Source: Halanaeroarchaeum sp. HSR-CO (GTDB lineage Archaea > Halobacteriota > Halobacteria > Halobacteriales > Halobacteriaceae). From it: a stretch of 64,000 nt of DNA. The translations under genes and the position numbers were made by a program. A model generated the notes under the pieces. It was not told the origin of the DNA and did no database searches. It saw only the letters and a program-made list of their open reading frames with translations. The stretch is taken from NCBI RefSeq assembly GCF_024972755.1, contig NZ_CP087724.1, positions 310,001-374,000 of the forward strand, given 5' to 3'. Positions 35,913-45,105 of this stretch are shown here, piece by piece (the stretch's first letter is position 1; the number at the start of each line of letters is the position of its first letter).

Positions 35913-37313
35913 TCAGTGGTCCAGGTGTGCCGCGGCGTCTTTGAACAGGCCATCGAGGATTTCGGGTGTCGTGGGGTGGTACGCCCGGTCGGGCAGATCG
36001 CGGACGTCGAGGCCCATCTCGACGACGATCTGCATAGTCTTGGCCATCGCGTCCGCGTGGTAATGGAGCCCCTGGTAGCCCAGGACGGTCCCGTCTCGGG
36101 CGACGACCAGTGTGGCCAACCCTTCCGGGACGTTCTTGGCCTTGAACACGCCGTCGTCTGCCGCATCCGTAGAGACGACGACGGGGTCGTAGCCGGCCTC
36201 GCGAGCCGACTCGCCGGTGTGACCGACCCGCGCGAACGGGAGGACACCGAGGCCGGAGAAGATCACGTAGTGATGGGTCGGGTCGTACTCGGTCAGCGGT
36301 TCGCCGGCGACGTCACGCTGGATGTTCGCCGCGGCGTGAGCGCCCTCTTCTTTGGCGACGTGGAGGATGGGCTGGCGGCCGTTGGCGTCCCCCACGACGT
36401 AGACGCGCTCGTCGTCGACGGCTCGGAGCGTGTCGTCGACCCAGCCGGGCCCCGGTTCGATGGCCGTCTCCTCGATGCCCACACCGTCGAGGGCGGGTTT
36501 GCGCCCGGTAAATGCGAACACGTCGTCGGCCTCGAGCTCGTGGGTCGCTCCCTCGTGGGTGACCGTCATCCGGACCCCGCCGGCGGCCGTGGTCTCTATC
36601 TCGTTCGTCTCGGCGTCGAGCAAGACGTCGATGTCGAAGGCGTCCCGATAGAACGCGAGGAGTTCCTCGCCGTATTCGTCGTCGGCCTGGCCGAGGAGCC
36701 CCGGAAGCATCTCCACGACGGTCAGGTCCATGTCTGCCGCCTCACTGAGGTACGGGACGAGTTCCAGTCCGATGACGCCCATCCCGATGACGAGGCCGGT
36801 GTCGCCGAAACTCGTCGAATCGAGGACGTCCGCACTGGTCTGCAACGGGACGTCCTCGATGCCCGGGATGGGGGGCACGTTGACCGTCGATCCGGTCGCG
36901 ATGACGACGTAATCCGGCTCCAGAACCCGGTCGCCAACCTCGAGGACCCGGTCGTCGACGAAACGAGCGGTCTCCTGCAGGAACTCGACGTTCTCCCGCT
37001 CGGCGAGTGCTTCGGTGGCCGAGCGGCGGTGACCGGCCCAGTTCGACGTATGCTCGTTCTTCCGTTCGACGACCTGCTCGAGATCCACGTCGGGGACCTC
37101 GCCGGTGAGTCGCTCGTCGTGTCTGGCGGCGAAACGATGTTCGGCGGCCGAGAGTACCTCCTTCGACGGCATGCACCCGCGGAGGATGCAGAGCCCGCCG
37201 CCCGGGTCGCCGTCGTCGATCATCGTTATCTCCATCGTCGGGTCGTCCGCGAGTTGCTGGGCGACGACCACACCTGCACTGCCGTACGCACCGATAACCG
37301 CAACGTGGGTCAT
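35913..37313 (-). CDS. Pyridine nucleotide-disulfide oxidoreductase, class I-like
   Basis: 466 residues, of the dihydrolipoamide dehydrogenase/mercuric reductase type. The redox disulfide C42/C47 is in LCILRGCMPSKE, the NAD site is VIGMGVIGLELVP, the second FAD motif is VYVVGDANG, and the C-terminal HPTTPE matches the catalytic His-x4-Glu pair. The first FAD motif is unusual, GAYGSAG instead of GxGxxG. The substrate is unknown. The start MTHVAVIGAYG was chosen over a distant upstream Met; the gene points towards crtB but ends 55 nt upstream of it. Confidence 0.85.
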   Translation of the reverse strand: MTHVAVIGAYGSAGVVVAQQLADDPTMEITMIDDGDPGGGLCILRGCMPSKEVLSAAEHRFAARHDERLTGEVPDVDLEQVVERKNEHTSNWAGHRRSATEALAERENVEFLQETARFVDDRVLEVGDRVLEPDYVVIATGSTVNVPPIPGIEDVPLQTSADVLDSTSFGDTGLVIGMGVIGLELVPYLSEAADMDLTVVEMLPGLLGQADDEYGEELLAFYRDAFDIDVLLDAETNEIETTAAGGVRMTVTHEGATHELEADDVFAFTGRKPALDGVGIEETAIEPGPGWVDDTLRAVDDERVYVVGDANGRQPILHVAKEEGAHAAANIQRDVAGEPLTEYDPTHHYVIFSGLGVLPFARVGHTGESAREAGYDPVVVSTDAADDGVFKAKNVPEGLATLVVARDGTVLGYQGLHYHADAMAKTMQIVVEMGLDVRDLPDRAYHPTTPEILDGLFKDAAAHLDH

Positions 37314-37431
37314 ACCAGTATTGCGCCGAGCACGAACAAACACCCTTCGATACCGGACCGCCGCTGCCGGGATAGCCGCGACCCGTCGGGCCCACACAAC
37401 ACGTTTGGTCCGCGCGCCGGTAGCTTCTCAC

Positions 37432-37599
37432 ATGGGTAACCGAACTCGCGGTGGCTACTACGACTGGGCGGCGTTCTTGCGGTGTCCCAACTGCGGGTCC
37501 GACCGCGTCGAACTGGACCACTACGACGAGGGGACCTTCGTCCGGTGTGTCGACTGCGGCGCGGAGGGATGGGCCGAGGGGCTGACGTCGAGCACGTAG
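37432..37599 (+). CDS. Small zinc-ribbon protein
   Basis: 55 residues with two CxxC pairs, C18/C21 and C39/C42 (LRCPNCGSDRVELD and VRCVDCGAEGW), spaced as in a rubredoxin/TFIIB-type ribbon. Such tiny zinc-finger proteins are numerous in haloarchaea and mostly of unknown role. The ATG at 37432 is preferred; longer in-frame readings run back through the promoter of the divergent oxidoreductase. Confidence 0.8.
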   Translation: MGNRTRGGYYDWAAFLRCPNCGSDRVELDHYDEGTFVRCVDCGAEGWAEGLTSST

Positions 37600-37613
37600 G
37601 CCGCCCACCGAAC

Positions 37614-38948
37614 CTACGCCATCTCCGTCCCGAACACCAGGAAGTACCCCGTTCCGAGGAGGCCGACGACCGAGGCCGTGGCGAAGGCGACCGTCGGGCT
37701 CTGTGCGTACAGGAATCCACCGATAGCCGCACTCGGAATCACGATGGTGTTTCTGAGCAGATAGTAGGTTCCGGTCACGCGCCCGCCCGCGCCCGCCGCC
37801 GCGGGCCCGACGATCAGGGCCTTGTGCGCCGGAAGCCCGGCGAACCGCAGCCCCGAGAAGGCGAAGAGGACGACCATGACCGCGGCGTTCGCCGGGGCCA
37901 GGATCAGCAACACCGGGAACAGTGCATAGACGGCGAACCCGAGGGCGACGACGGGTTTGTGCCCGTATCGGTCCGCGAGTCGACCGACCGGGATCATCGT
38001 GAGCAGGGCGACCACCATCTCCACCGCGAGCAGGACCCCGAAGAAGGCTTCCGGGGAGTACGTCCGCCCGAAGAGGCTGAATCCGACCGCCAGGTAGTCC
38101 GTGACGACGATGACGAAGAACACGTAGACCATCCCGTTGGCAAATCGGACGAGCGTATCGCCGACCAGCAGCGGTCGTAGCGGCGCGGGCATCGACCGGA
38201 GGTCCGCGAGGATGGTGGAGAGCCCCTCGAACGATGCGCCGACGGTGTCCGCGCTCGGGTCGTAGCGGACGTGCTGGGTGATCGTCCCGACCAGAGCGAA
38301 TCCTGCGGCGATGGCCAGGATGACGCCGAAGCCCGTGGGGAAGTCGGCAACGATGGCCAGCACGCCTGCGGCGAGCAACGGCCCGAGGAGGAACCCCAGT
38401 CGGCGAAAGGTCTCCGTGCTGGCAAACCCCGTCGCGAGTGCCTCGCGACCCGCACTCTGTTTGACGATGGCGAACGTCGCGCCGAGTCCCAGCGACTTCC
38501 AGGCCTGGGTGAGCACCAGACCGAGGAAGATGCCGATGGGGAGCACGATCGGTTCACTCGCAGTGCCACCGAGTGGCACGCCGAAGACGTCGACCGTGGG
38601 GAGCGAGGGCGGCCGGATCGTGACGGTGCCGAACCACTCGGCGACGAGCCACACCACGAACCCGATGGTCGAGGCGAGGCCGAACCCCGTCAGGGCGGCC
38701 CGCGACCCGATCCGATCCGAGACGGCCCCGCCCGGATACGGATACAACGCGCTCAGAAGATTCGTCGCGCTGCCGAACAGCCCGATGGCACCCGCTCCAG
38801 CGCCGAGGACCTGCATGTACCGGGGAATGTAGCGGCTCGTCATCTGGAAGGAGAGGCTGAACAACAACATCGCGACGGAAAGGACCAGCACGTCCCGCTC
38901 CAGGGCGAGCGCCCGTCTGACGAGGTCCCGGAACCGGCCGTCCTCCAT
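37614..38948 (-). CDS. MFS transporter
   Basis: 444 residues, about 12 transmembrane helices in two halves. The MFS loop-2 motif appears as GGAVSDRIGSRAALTGFG and again between helices 8 and 9 as VGRLADRYGHKPVVALG, both close to the G-x3-D-R/K-x-G-R-R consensus. The start MEDGRFRDLVRR was chosen; the upstream in-frame sequence is the tandem repeat. The substrate is unknown; drug or metabolite export is possible. Confidence 0.88.
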   Translation of the reverse strand: MEDGRFRDLVRRALALERDVLVLSVAMLLFSLSFQMTSRYIPRYMQVLGAGAGAIGLFGSATNLLSALYPYPGGAVSDRIGSRAALTGFGLASTIGFVVWLVAEWFGTVTIRPPSLPTVDVFGVPLGGTASEPIVLPIGIFLGLVLTQAWKSLGLGATFAIVKQSAGREALATGFASTETFRRLGFLLGPLLAAGVLAIVADFPTGFGVILAIAAGFALVGTITQHVRYDPSADTVGASFEGLSTILADLRSMPAPLRPLLVGDTLVRFANGMVYVFFVIVVTDYLAVGFSLFGRTYSPEAFFGVLLAVEMVVALLTMIPVGRLADRYGHKPVVALGFAVYALFPVLLILAPANAAVMVVLFAFSGLRFAGLPAHKALIVGPAAAGAGGRVTGTYYLLRNTIVIPSAAIGGFLYAQSPTVAFATASVVGLLGTGYFLVFGTEMA

Positions 38949-39000
38949 CGTGGGAGCATTTGACAGACGGTGGCAAAACGGTTGCCCCACCGGCGACGCG

Positions 39001-39069
39001 AATCCTCCGACCCCGGTCCTCCGACGCCCATCCCCGACCCCGATCCTCCGACGCCCATCCCCGGCCCCG
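39001..39069. repeat. 27-bp tandem repeat, two copies plus a partial
   Basis: The block TCCTCCGACGCCCATCCCCG occurs at 39017-39036 and again at 39044-39063, a period of 27 bp, and TCCTCCGACCCC at 39003-39014 is a partial earlier copy. It lies between the divergent MFS gene (start 38948) and the small membrane protein (start 39110). Confidence 0.85.
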
Positions 39070-39109
39070 TTCCGCCACACTTAGTAGCGCCCTGGTCCAG
39101 CACTGGCGT

Positions 39110-39313
39110 ATGGAACTCCCGATTCGCGACCGTCTCGACGGCGTCGGCACGGTGGCGGGCGCGTTCGTCGTGTTGCTCTCGCTGGCGACCCTCCTCACGC
39201 AACCCTGGCAGTACACCGGTGGGGGTGCCGTGATGGCCCTCCAGATTCTCGGGACCCTCGCCGCCATTGGCATCGGGGTCGGACTGCTCTACCTCTCACA
39301 CTTCGTCGAGTAA
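39110..39313 (+). CDS. Small two-helix membrane protein, unknown
   Basis: 67 residues with two hydrophobic helices (about 12-32 and 39-63): GTVAGAFVVLLSLATLL and MALQILGTLAAIGIGVGLLY. Start ATG at 39110. The family was not recognised with certainty. It is convergent with the PQQ-propeller lipoprotein gene. Confidence 0.7.
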   Translation: MELPIRDRLDGVGTVAGAFVVLLSLATLLTQPWQYTGGGAVMALQILGTLAAIGIGVGLLYLSHFVE

Positions 39314-39357
39314 CGCCGGTCTGCCGTTCCTCGCCGAGAGAGCCGGTTCTCCCGCAG

Positions 39358-40617
39358 TCAGTCGGCGATGGGACCGACTTTGTACAGGCCGCCGCTCCGT
39401 CCCGAACCGTCATCGAGAAATGCCGGTGATGCCCGGTCGGCGAAGTAGACGGCGCCGTCGGCCACGAGCGGCGTGCTCGATACCCGTCCCACTCCCTGGA
39501 CCCGCCAGGTCTCCTCGCCGCGCTTCTTGTCCACCGCGTAGCAGTGCCGGTCGTAGGACCCTACCAGAACGTGCTCGGCCGTGACCGTCGGGCAGCCGAT
39601 GATCCGCCCCTGGGCGTCGAATCGCCACCGTTCGTCGCCGGTGGCGAGATCCAGTGCATAGAGATTCCCGTCGTGACTGCCGACGTAGACGGTCTCGGTC
39701 GCGGGTTCAATAGCCGGGCCGGACATCACCATGCCACCGGTGTCGACCGACCACACCTCGGCCCCATCGGTCAGGTCGACTCGATAGACCCGCTCGTCCC
39801 ACGACCCGAAGATGGCGCTCCCGTCGACGGTCGCGATGGGGCCTTTGATCGCCCCGTCAGTCGAGAATCGCCAGTCGAACGTGCGGGCGGGGTACGTCCA
39901 CGCGTAGAGGTCGCCGTCGTTCGATCCCACGACCAGCCGGCCCGCGTCCAGGTCGATGGCGGCCGTCGAGTGGGGGTGGTCGGTCGGTCGATGGTCGTCC
40001 CAGACGACCTCGCCCGTGACGGCGTCCACCCCGAACATCGCGCCGCTCGGCACGGCGTACTCGACGGCGATGTAGACGACGCCGTCGTGGTAGCCCGGAC
40101 TGGAGCCGATGGCGTCGCCGAGTTTCTGGCGCCAGAACCGATCGCCGGAGTCGAGGTCGAACGCGTAGAGGGCGCCGTCGTAGGCGCCGACGTACACGGT
40201 CCCGTTCGCGATGGCTGGTGTGCCGTGAATGCCTCGACTCGTCGGGTCGACGGCGGCGGTCCAGCGGACCTCGCCGTCCGGCGTGACGCGTCGGATCTCT
40301 CCGGTGTCGCCGGCGATCAGGACGTCCCCACCGGGGATCGCCACGGGACTGGCCTTCGCGGCGGTGTGGTCCCCGGTGTTCACGTCCCGGATCGCCCACT
40401 CGATGGTTGGGTCCTCCGGAATCGTGGCGTCGGGGTAGACCCCTCGACGGTGGAGGTCCCCGCGGAACTCCGTCGTGGCGGTCGTCGACGCCGGCAGCCC
40501 ATCCTCGTCGATCGAGCGACCGGTGAACGGGACACGCGAGAGACAGCCGGCGACCCCGCCGGTCGCGGCGACGCCGACGGTCGCGAGGAGGTCTCGACGC
40601 GAGAGCCGTTCGGTCAT
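39358..40617 (-). CDS. PQQ-like beta-propeller protein, Tat-exported lipoprotein
   Basis: 419 residues. The N-terminus MTERLSRRDLLATVGVAATG carries the twin-arginine pair (7-8), and GVAGC gives a lipobox cysteine at C25, so it is expected outside the cell, lipid-anchored. The remainder is about seven repeats of the PQQ/YVTN propeller type, for example GTVYVGAYDGALYAFDLDSG and TVYVGSHDGNLYALDLATG. No quinoprotein catalytic residues can be claimed. A TATA-like CTCTATACTG (minus strand, about 40645-40654) precedes the ATG. Confidence 0.9.
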   Translation of the reverse strand: MTERLSRRDLLATVGVAATGGVAGCLSRVPFTGRSIDEDGLPASTTATTEFRGDLHRRGVYPDATIPEDPTIEWAIRDVNTGDHTAAKASPVAIPGGDVLIAGDTGEIRRVTPDGEVRWTAAVDPTSRGIHGTPAIANGTVYVGAYDGALYAFDLDSGDRFWRQKLGDAIGSSPGYHDGVVYIAVEYAVPSGAMFGVDAVTGEVVWDDHRPTDHPHSTAAIDLDAGRLVVGSNDGDLYAWTYPARTFDWRFSTDGAIKGPIATVDGSAIFGSWDERVYRVDLTDGAEVWSVDTGGMVMSGPAIEPATETVYVGSHDGNLYALDLATGDERWRFDAQGRIIGCPTVTAEHVLVGSYDRHCYAVDKKRGEETWRVQGVGRVSSTPLVADGAVYFADRASPAFLDDGSGRSGGLYKVGPIAD

Positions 40618-40660
40618 GCCTCGTCAGTCCGCACCGGAGCAGTATAGAGTTTGGCTCGCC

Positions 40661-41122
40661 TCAGGAACCGACCCTCGCGAGCAGCCACCAGCCAGCTACG
40701 ACCAACGCGATGCCCGTTGCTCCCGTGACCGCCAGTGGTGTGGGCCTCCCGCCCGGTACGAGGACCGGACCGCCGACGGAGGCGCCGAACAGCAAGGAGA
40801 GCGCTGCGAGGACGAAAAAGACCCTGCCGACTGCACGAACCACGGCATCGCCTCCCTCCTCATCCGACCGGACCACCCGCCCAGCACTGGCACCGGCCAC
40901 GGCGAGGAGGTACATGAAGAGCGGGAAACCGACGGGGTGGTACGGCGTCAGGAACGGGAGCAGTCTCTCGACGACGTCGTATGCGACGATGATGAGATAG
41001 GCGGGGATCTGGACGGGCGGGAACCCGACGTATCGGAGGCCGTAGAAGGCGAGGACGACGGCGAAGCCGACCGCGACGTCCCGACCGAGCAGGACGTGGC
41101 GGAGGGACGGCCAGGTGCCCAT
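40661..41122 (-). CDS. Four-helix membrane protein, unknown
   Basis: 153 residues with four predicted membrane helices, including VAVGFAVVLAFYGLRYVG and FFVLAALSLLFGASVGGPVL. The middle (ERLLPFLTPYHPVGFPLFMY) is rich in Pro and aromatics. No known domain was recognised. The start MGTWPSLRHVLLGRD was chosen; an upstream Met adds 21 polar residues and is less likely. Confidence 0.7.
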   Translation of the reverse strand: MGTWPSLRHVLLGRDVAVGFAVVLAFYGLRYVGFPPVQIPAYLIIVAYDVVERLLPFLTPYHPVGFPLFMYLLAVAGASAGRVVRSDEEGGDAVVRAVGRVFFVLAALSLLFGASVGGPVLVPGGRPTPLAVTGATGIALVVAGWWLLARVGS

Positions 41123-41789
41123 GTGGGCCGGTCGACCTGCTGCCGTATCAGTCTCTCGGCGCAATTGCCTGGCCGAGATCGGCACGGCCGCACCTGCCCA
41201 ACGCCGCCCCTGGTCCCGTCGATCGTTCCGCTACTCGTCTGGCGACTCTCGGAGAATACCCCGAAACCGGCGGGTTCCGGGGTGGTGAGGTCCCATATGG
41301 CTGGTCGGTCTACGGTACCGTCGACCGCTCTGGCTATCTTCGAGGGAACTGGCCGTGGATATTGTTTTCGGTCAGACCCCCTCTCCGTCCTCTTCGATCG
41401 ACGCGCGCTTGCGTTTCACTTTTCCGGCCAAAGGCCATACGTTCGTTGACTTCATTGCAATTTATCGCTGTGAACGGTCAGTAATAAGCGCTTTGAGCTA
41501 GGTGTTGTAATGCATTGAGTCTGTTTCCGTACGTATAATGCCCTCTAGGGGAGAGACGTGCAGTATCTGGACCAATTGACGAGAATAATCTGACGTATGT
41601 ACTCCACTATCGGAAATAATATTCCGTTACATTCACTGTTTCGTGCCAATATCGAACGAATAGTCGAGATGATTGTGTCGGGGCAACGTGTCCCATTTCA
41701 GGACGGTTGCTGGATGCTGCACTCGGGTAAGTCGTTCTTATTTTCGACACAGGACGCATTACAACGGTACTGGGCCCCGAACATATACC
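41123..41789. other. Gene-free 667-bp stretch, A+T-richer than its surroundings
   Basis: No reading frame here has coding character. The right half (about 41440-41790) is clearly more A+T-rich than the neighbouring genes. It holds a CGGAA/TTCCG inverted repeat with a 6-nt AT spacer (41611-41626) and AT-rich stretches such as TTCTTATTTT (about 41735-41744), 46-55 nt before the DUF4013 gene. It probably contains that gene's control region; it could also be the left edge of an inserted block. Confidence 0.5.
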
Positions 41790-42482
41790 ATGGACATCCA
41801 ACGATCTATCACCTCCCCGATGGAGGCCGAGAACTGGCTGAAGACCATTCTCATCGGCGGGGTCTTGACATTCTTGGGCGTGTTGATCGTCCCACTGCTC
41901 ATCGTCTACGGCTACCTCGTGCGGGTCATCCGTGGAACGCTCTCGGAGGCCACCGAGCCGCCGACCTTCGACGATTGGGGCGACCTCCTCGTCGACGGCG
42001 TGAAGGCGTGGATCATCAGTCTCGTCTACATGCTCGTCCCGTTGCTCGTCGCGGGATTCACCGTGGGCGGCTCGATTTTGGCCTTCGCAACAGGGACGGA
42101 GGCTGGCGCGGCCGCCGGGGCGGGTGGGCTGTGGCTGGGATTTTCCCTGTCGGCGCTCCTCGCGCTGGTGTTCGGGTATCTCACGGTCATTGCGATCGTC
42201 AACTTCGCACGGGAGGGGGTGTTCGGCGCAGGATTCGACTTCGACGTCATCAGGACGGTCGCCGTCGACCGGGAGTACGCTCTCGCCTGGCTCGTCTCCG
42301 TGGTGATCTTCGTCGTCGCGGGGATCGTCAGCGCGATCCCGCTGGTCGGCTGGATACTGACGCCGTTCGTCAGCTTCTACGCCGCCGTGGTCGCTGCGGA
42401 TCTCTGGGCCGGCGGCTTCGCCCAGGCCCTCGAATCGACGGGTGCGATCACTCGACCGCGGGACGAGGACGTCGCCGTCTGA
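41790..42482 (+). CDS. DUF4013 membrane protein
   Basis: 230 residues with about five to six hydrophobic helices. The N-terminal part LIGGVLTFLGVLIVPLLIVY followed by GYLVRVIRGTLSEATEPPTF and DDWGDLLVDGVKAWIIS is the hallmark of DUF4013, a widespread haloarchaeal family of unknown role. ATG at 41790 (MDIQRSITSPMEAENW). The polar segment EGVFGAGFDFDVIRTVAVD lies between helices. It stands alone before two sensor kinases. Confidence 0.85.
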   Translation: MDIQRSITSPMEAENWLKTILIGGVLTFLGVLIVPLLIVYGYLVRVIRGTLSEATEPPTFDDWGDLLVDGVKAWIISLVYMLVPLLVAGFTVGGSILAFATGTEAGAAAGAGGLWLGFSLSALLALVFGYLTVIAIVNFAREGVFGAGFDFDVIRTVAVDREYALAWLVSVVIFVVAGIVSAIPLVGWILTPFVSFYAAVVAADLWAGGFAQALESTGAITRPRDEDVAV

Positions 42483-42729
42483 GCCCCCTCCTCTCCCATT
42501 CTACGCGTTCGTCACGGTCACCCGGAATTGCCGCTCGGCGGGAGGGCCGAGTCGGGACGGTCGTTCACTGCCGCCGATTTCGCCTCGTCGGGCTCGAGCC
42601 TTCGGCTTGTTCGGGGCATTCGGGCCGTTCAGGGTGTGCCCTCCAGCACCCCGAATATTTCTTGTGTATTGGTAGCAATAATTTCTATTATCGAAATACA
42701 TTTTGTGATAGACACGAAATCAGTGTCGA

Positions 42730-44973
42730 ATGAAGGGTTCTCTTCGGGTCTTGCACGTGGACGACGACCCCCGTCTCTCGGAACTCACCGGGACACACCT
42801 CGAGCGTATCGATACCCGGTTTTCCGTGACGACCGAGACGAACCCGGACCGGGCGCTCGAGCGCCTCTCCACGACCGATTTCGACGCCGTCCTCACCGAT
42901 TACGACATGCCCGAGATGAACGGAATCGCCGTTACCGAGGCGATCCGAGAACGGTGGCCTGTTCTCCCCGTCGTCCTCTTCACCGGCAAAGGCAGCGAGG
43001 AGGTCGCCAGCGATGCCTTCGCGGCAGGCGTGACCGACTATCTCCAGAAGGGGGTCGGCACCGACCAGTACCAGGTGCTGGCCAATCGACTCGCAAATGC
43101 CATCGACGCCGCAGCGGCGCAGCGCCAGCGACGCCGGTACGAGCGCGCGATGGAGGCCTCGGGCCACGCCATTCTCGTCACCGATCGCGATGGGACCATC
43201 GAATACGTCAACCCCGCCTTCGAGGAGATCACTGGGTACGCGGCCGACGAGGCGATCGGCCGAACACCCCGGATCCTCAAGTCGGGCGAACACGACACAC
43301 CGTTCTACGAGGGCCTCTGGGAGACGATCCTCGACGGCGAGATCGTCGAACACGAACTGACCAACCGGCGCAAGTCGGGTGAGCGCTACCCGGTCGACCA
43401 GACGATCGCTCCGATTACGGACGACGCGGGGGCGATCACGGGGTTCGTCGCCGTCAACGCGGATCGATCCCGACGGCAGGCCGAACAGCGCGAGCGGGCC
43501 CTCCTCCGGCGGGCCATCGACAAGGCGCACACGGCGCTCGTCCTGACGGATCCGCGGGCCCCCGACAATCCGATCGTCTACGTCAACGATGCCTTCGAGG
43601 AACTGACCGGCTACGACGCGGAGACGGCCGAGGGCCGCAACTGCCGGTTCCTCCAGGGTGCGGAGACGGATTCCGAGACCGTCGCGACGCTCCGTTCGGC
43701 GATCGACGCGGAGGAATCGGTCACGGTCGAGATCCGTAACTACCGGGCCGACGGGACCCCCTTCTGGAACGAACTCACGGTCACCCCCGTCTACGATACC
43801 GAGGGGGAACTGGTCCGCTATCTCGGCACGCAGCGGGACGTCACCGACCGCATCGAGCGGGAGCGGGAACTCCGGCAGTTCAAGCTCGCCGTCGAGGTGG
43901 CGGGCCACGCTATCTACGTGACCGACGCCGACGGAACGATCGAGTACGTCAATCCGGCCTTCGAATCTCTGACTGGCTACGCGGCGGCAGACGCGGTGGG
44001 CCGCACGCCACGCATCCTCAAATCGGGCGTTCAGGACGCGGCGTACTACGACAGCCTGTGGGCGTCCGTCACTGCGGGCGAGACCTGGGAGGAGTCGGTC
44101 GTCAACGAGACCGCGACGGGGGAGCGCTATCACGCCGTCCAGACGATCGCTCCGATCACGGATGCCGACGGGACCGTCGAGAAGTTCGTCGCGATCCAGC
44201 GCGACGTGACCGACCGCAAGGCGTACGAGCGCGAACTCGAACGGAAGACCGACCGCCTCGATCGGTTCGCGAGCGTCGTCAGCCACGACCTGCGCAATCC
44301 CCTGACGGTTGCGGACGGCCGTGTGGAACTCGCACGGCGGACGGAGGACTGCGATCATCTCGCACCGGCGAGTCGCGCCCTCGATCGCATGGGGTCGCTG
44401 ATCGAGGACCTGCTGTTGGTGACCCGGGAGGGCGACCGCGCGGTCGATCCCACGCCGGTCTCACTCGCGACCGCCGCGAACCGGGGCTGGGAGACCGTCG
44501 AGACGGCCGACGCGTCCCTCTCGGTCGGAGTATCTCGACGAATCCTGGCCGACGAATCCACGCTCCAACAGATCCTCGAGAACCTGTTCCGGAACGCAGT
44601 CGAACACGGTTCGGCGACCCAAGCGTCGTCACCTCCCGAAGGCACCGTAGAGCATGGCCCCACGAACCCTCACTCGCAGGTTCGCGATGACGCCGGCGAA
44701 CACGGTCACGAGTCGGTCACCGTCACTGTCGGGGCGACCGCGGACGGGTTCTACGTCGCCGACGACGGACCGGGATTCGAGGCGCTGTCGGGAAAAAGCG
44801 TCCTCGATAGTGGCGTCACGACCAGTGACGATGGTACCGGTCTCGGCCTCTGGATCGTAAAGCTGCTCGCCTCGGCTCACGACTGGACCGTCTCGGTGGG
44901 CGAGAGTGCAACCGGCGGCGCGCGTGTGGACATCAGCGGGGTAGCGTTCGACGAATCGGATTCTCAGTCGTGA
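42730..44973 (+). CDS. Receiver-PAS-LOV-PAS histidine kinase (putative blue-light sensor)
   Basis: 747 residues, cytosolic. Domains: receiver 5-125 (D11-D13, phospho-acceptor D57, T85, K107); PAS 135-245; LOV-type PAS 258-375; PAS 385-500; HisKA with H519 in SVVSHDLRNPL; ATPase with N622, DDGPGF and DGTGLGLW. The LOV domain has the photoactive motif GRNCRFLQG with C305, plus N337, N347 and Q368, the residues that hold flavin in LOV photoreceptors. PAS 1 and PAS 3 are near copies (GRTPRILKSG in both). The ATG is about 26 nt after an AT-rich ATACATTTT (42696-42704); an ATTTC/GAAAT inverted repeat (42681-42697) abuts it. Output partner unknown. Confidence 0.92.
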   Translation: MKGSLRVLHVDDDPRLSELTGTHLERIDTRFSVTTETNPDRALERLSTTDFDAVLTDYDMPEMNGIAVTEAIRERWPVLPVVLFTGKGSEEVASDAFAAGVTDYLQKGVGTDQYQVLANRLANAIDAAAAQRQRRRYERAMEASGHAILVTDRDGTIEYVNPAFEEITGYAADEAIGRTPRILKSGEHDTPFYEGLWETILDGEIVEHELTNRRKSGERYPVDQTIAPITDDAGAITGFVAVNADRSRRQAEQRERALLRRAIDKAHTALVLTDPRAPDNPIVYVNDAFEELTGYDAETAEGRNCRFLQGAETDSETVATLRSAIDAEESVTVEIRNYRADGTPFWNELTVTPVYDTEGELVRYLGTQRDVTDRIERERELRQFKLAVEVAGHAIYVTDADGTIEYVNPAFESLTGYAAADAVGRTPRILKSGVQDAAYYDSLWASVTAGETWEESVVNETATGERYHAVQTIAPITDADGTVEKFVAIQRDVTDRKAYERELERKTDRLDRFASVVSHDLRNPLTVADGRVELARRTEDCDHLAPASRALDRMGSLIEDLLLVTREGDRAVDPTPVSLATAANRGWETVETADASLSVGVSRRILADESTLQQILENLFRNAVEHGSATQASSPPEGTVEHGPTNPHSQVRDDAGEHGHESVTVTVGATADGFYVADDGPGFEALSGKSVLDSGVTTSDDGTGLGLWIVKLLASAHDWTVSVGESATGGARVDISGVAFDESDSQS

Positions 44974-45105
44974 ATATCGGAGGGAAAGGCTTTCTCGGGA
45001 CGCATTCGAATCGCCGGGATATGTGTCGACCCGCTGTCTGGAGGACGATCGCGCCGCTTTCGGACACCGTGATGGACCGCGGTAAGCGGAGGGTCTGAGA
45101 CGAGG

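Noticed and set aside
42586-42615. Extra copy of the tRNA-Lys-flanking inverted repeat near 42590
   Set aside because: Only about 10 nt (CGTCGGGCTC) match exactly, within chance for this composition; not accepted as an att copy.
41597-42733. A gene reading from the A+T-rich gap through the DUF4013 gene
   Set aside because: It is the shifted frame of DUF4013 and turns Arg/Gly-rich; the DUF4013 frame has a clear membrane protein.
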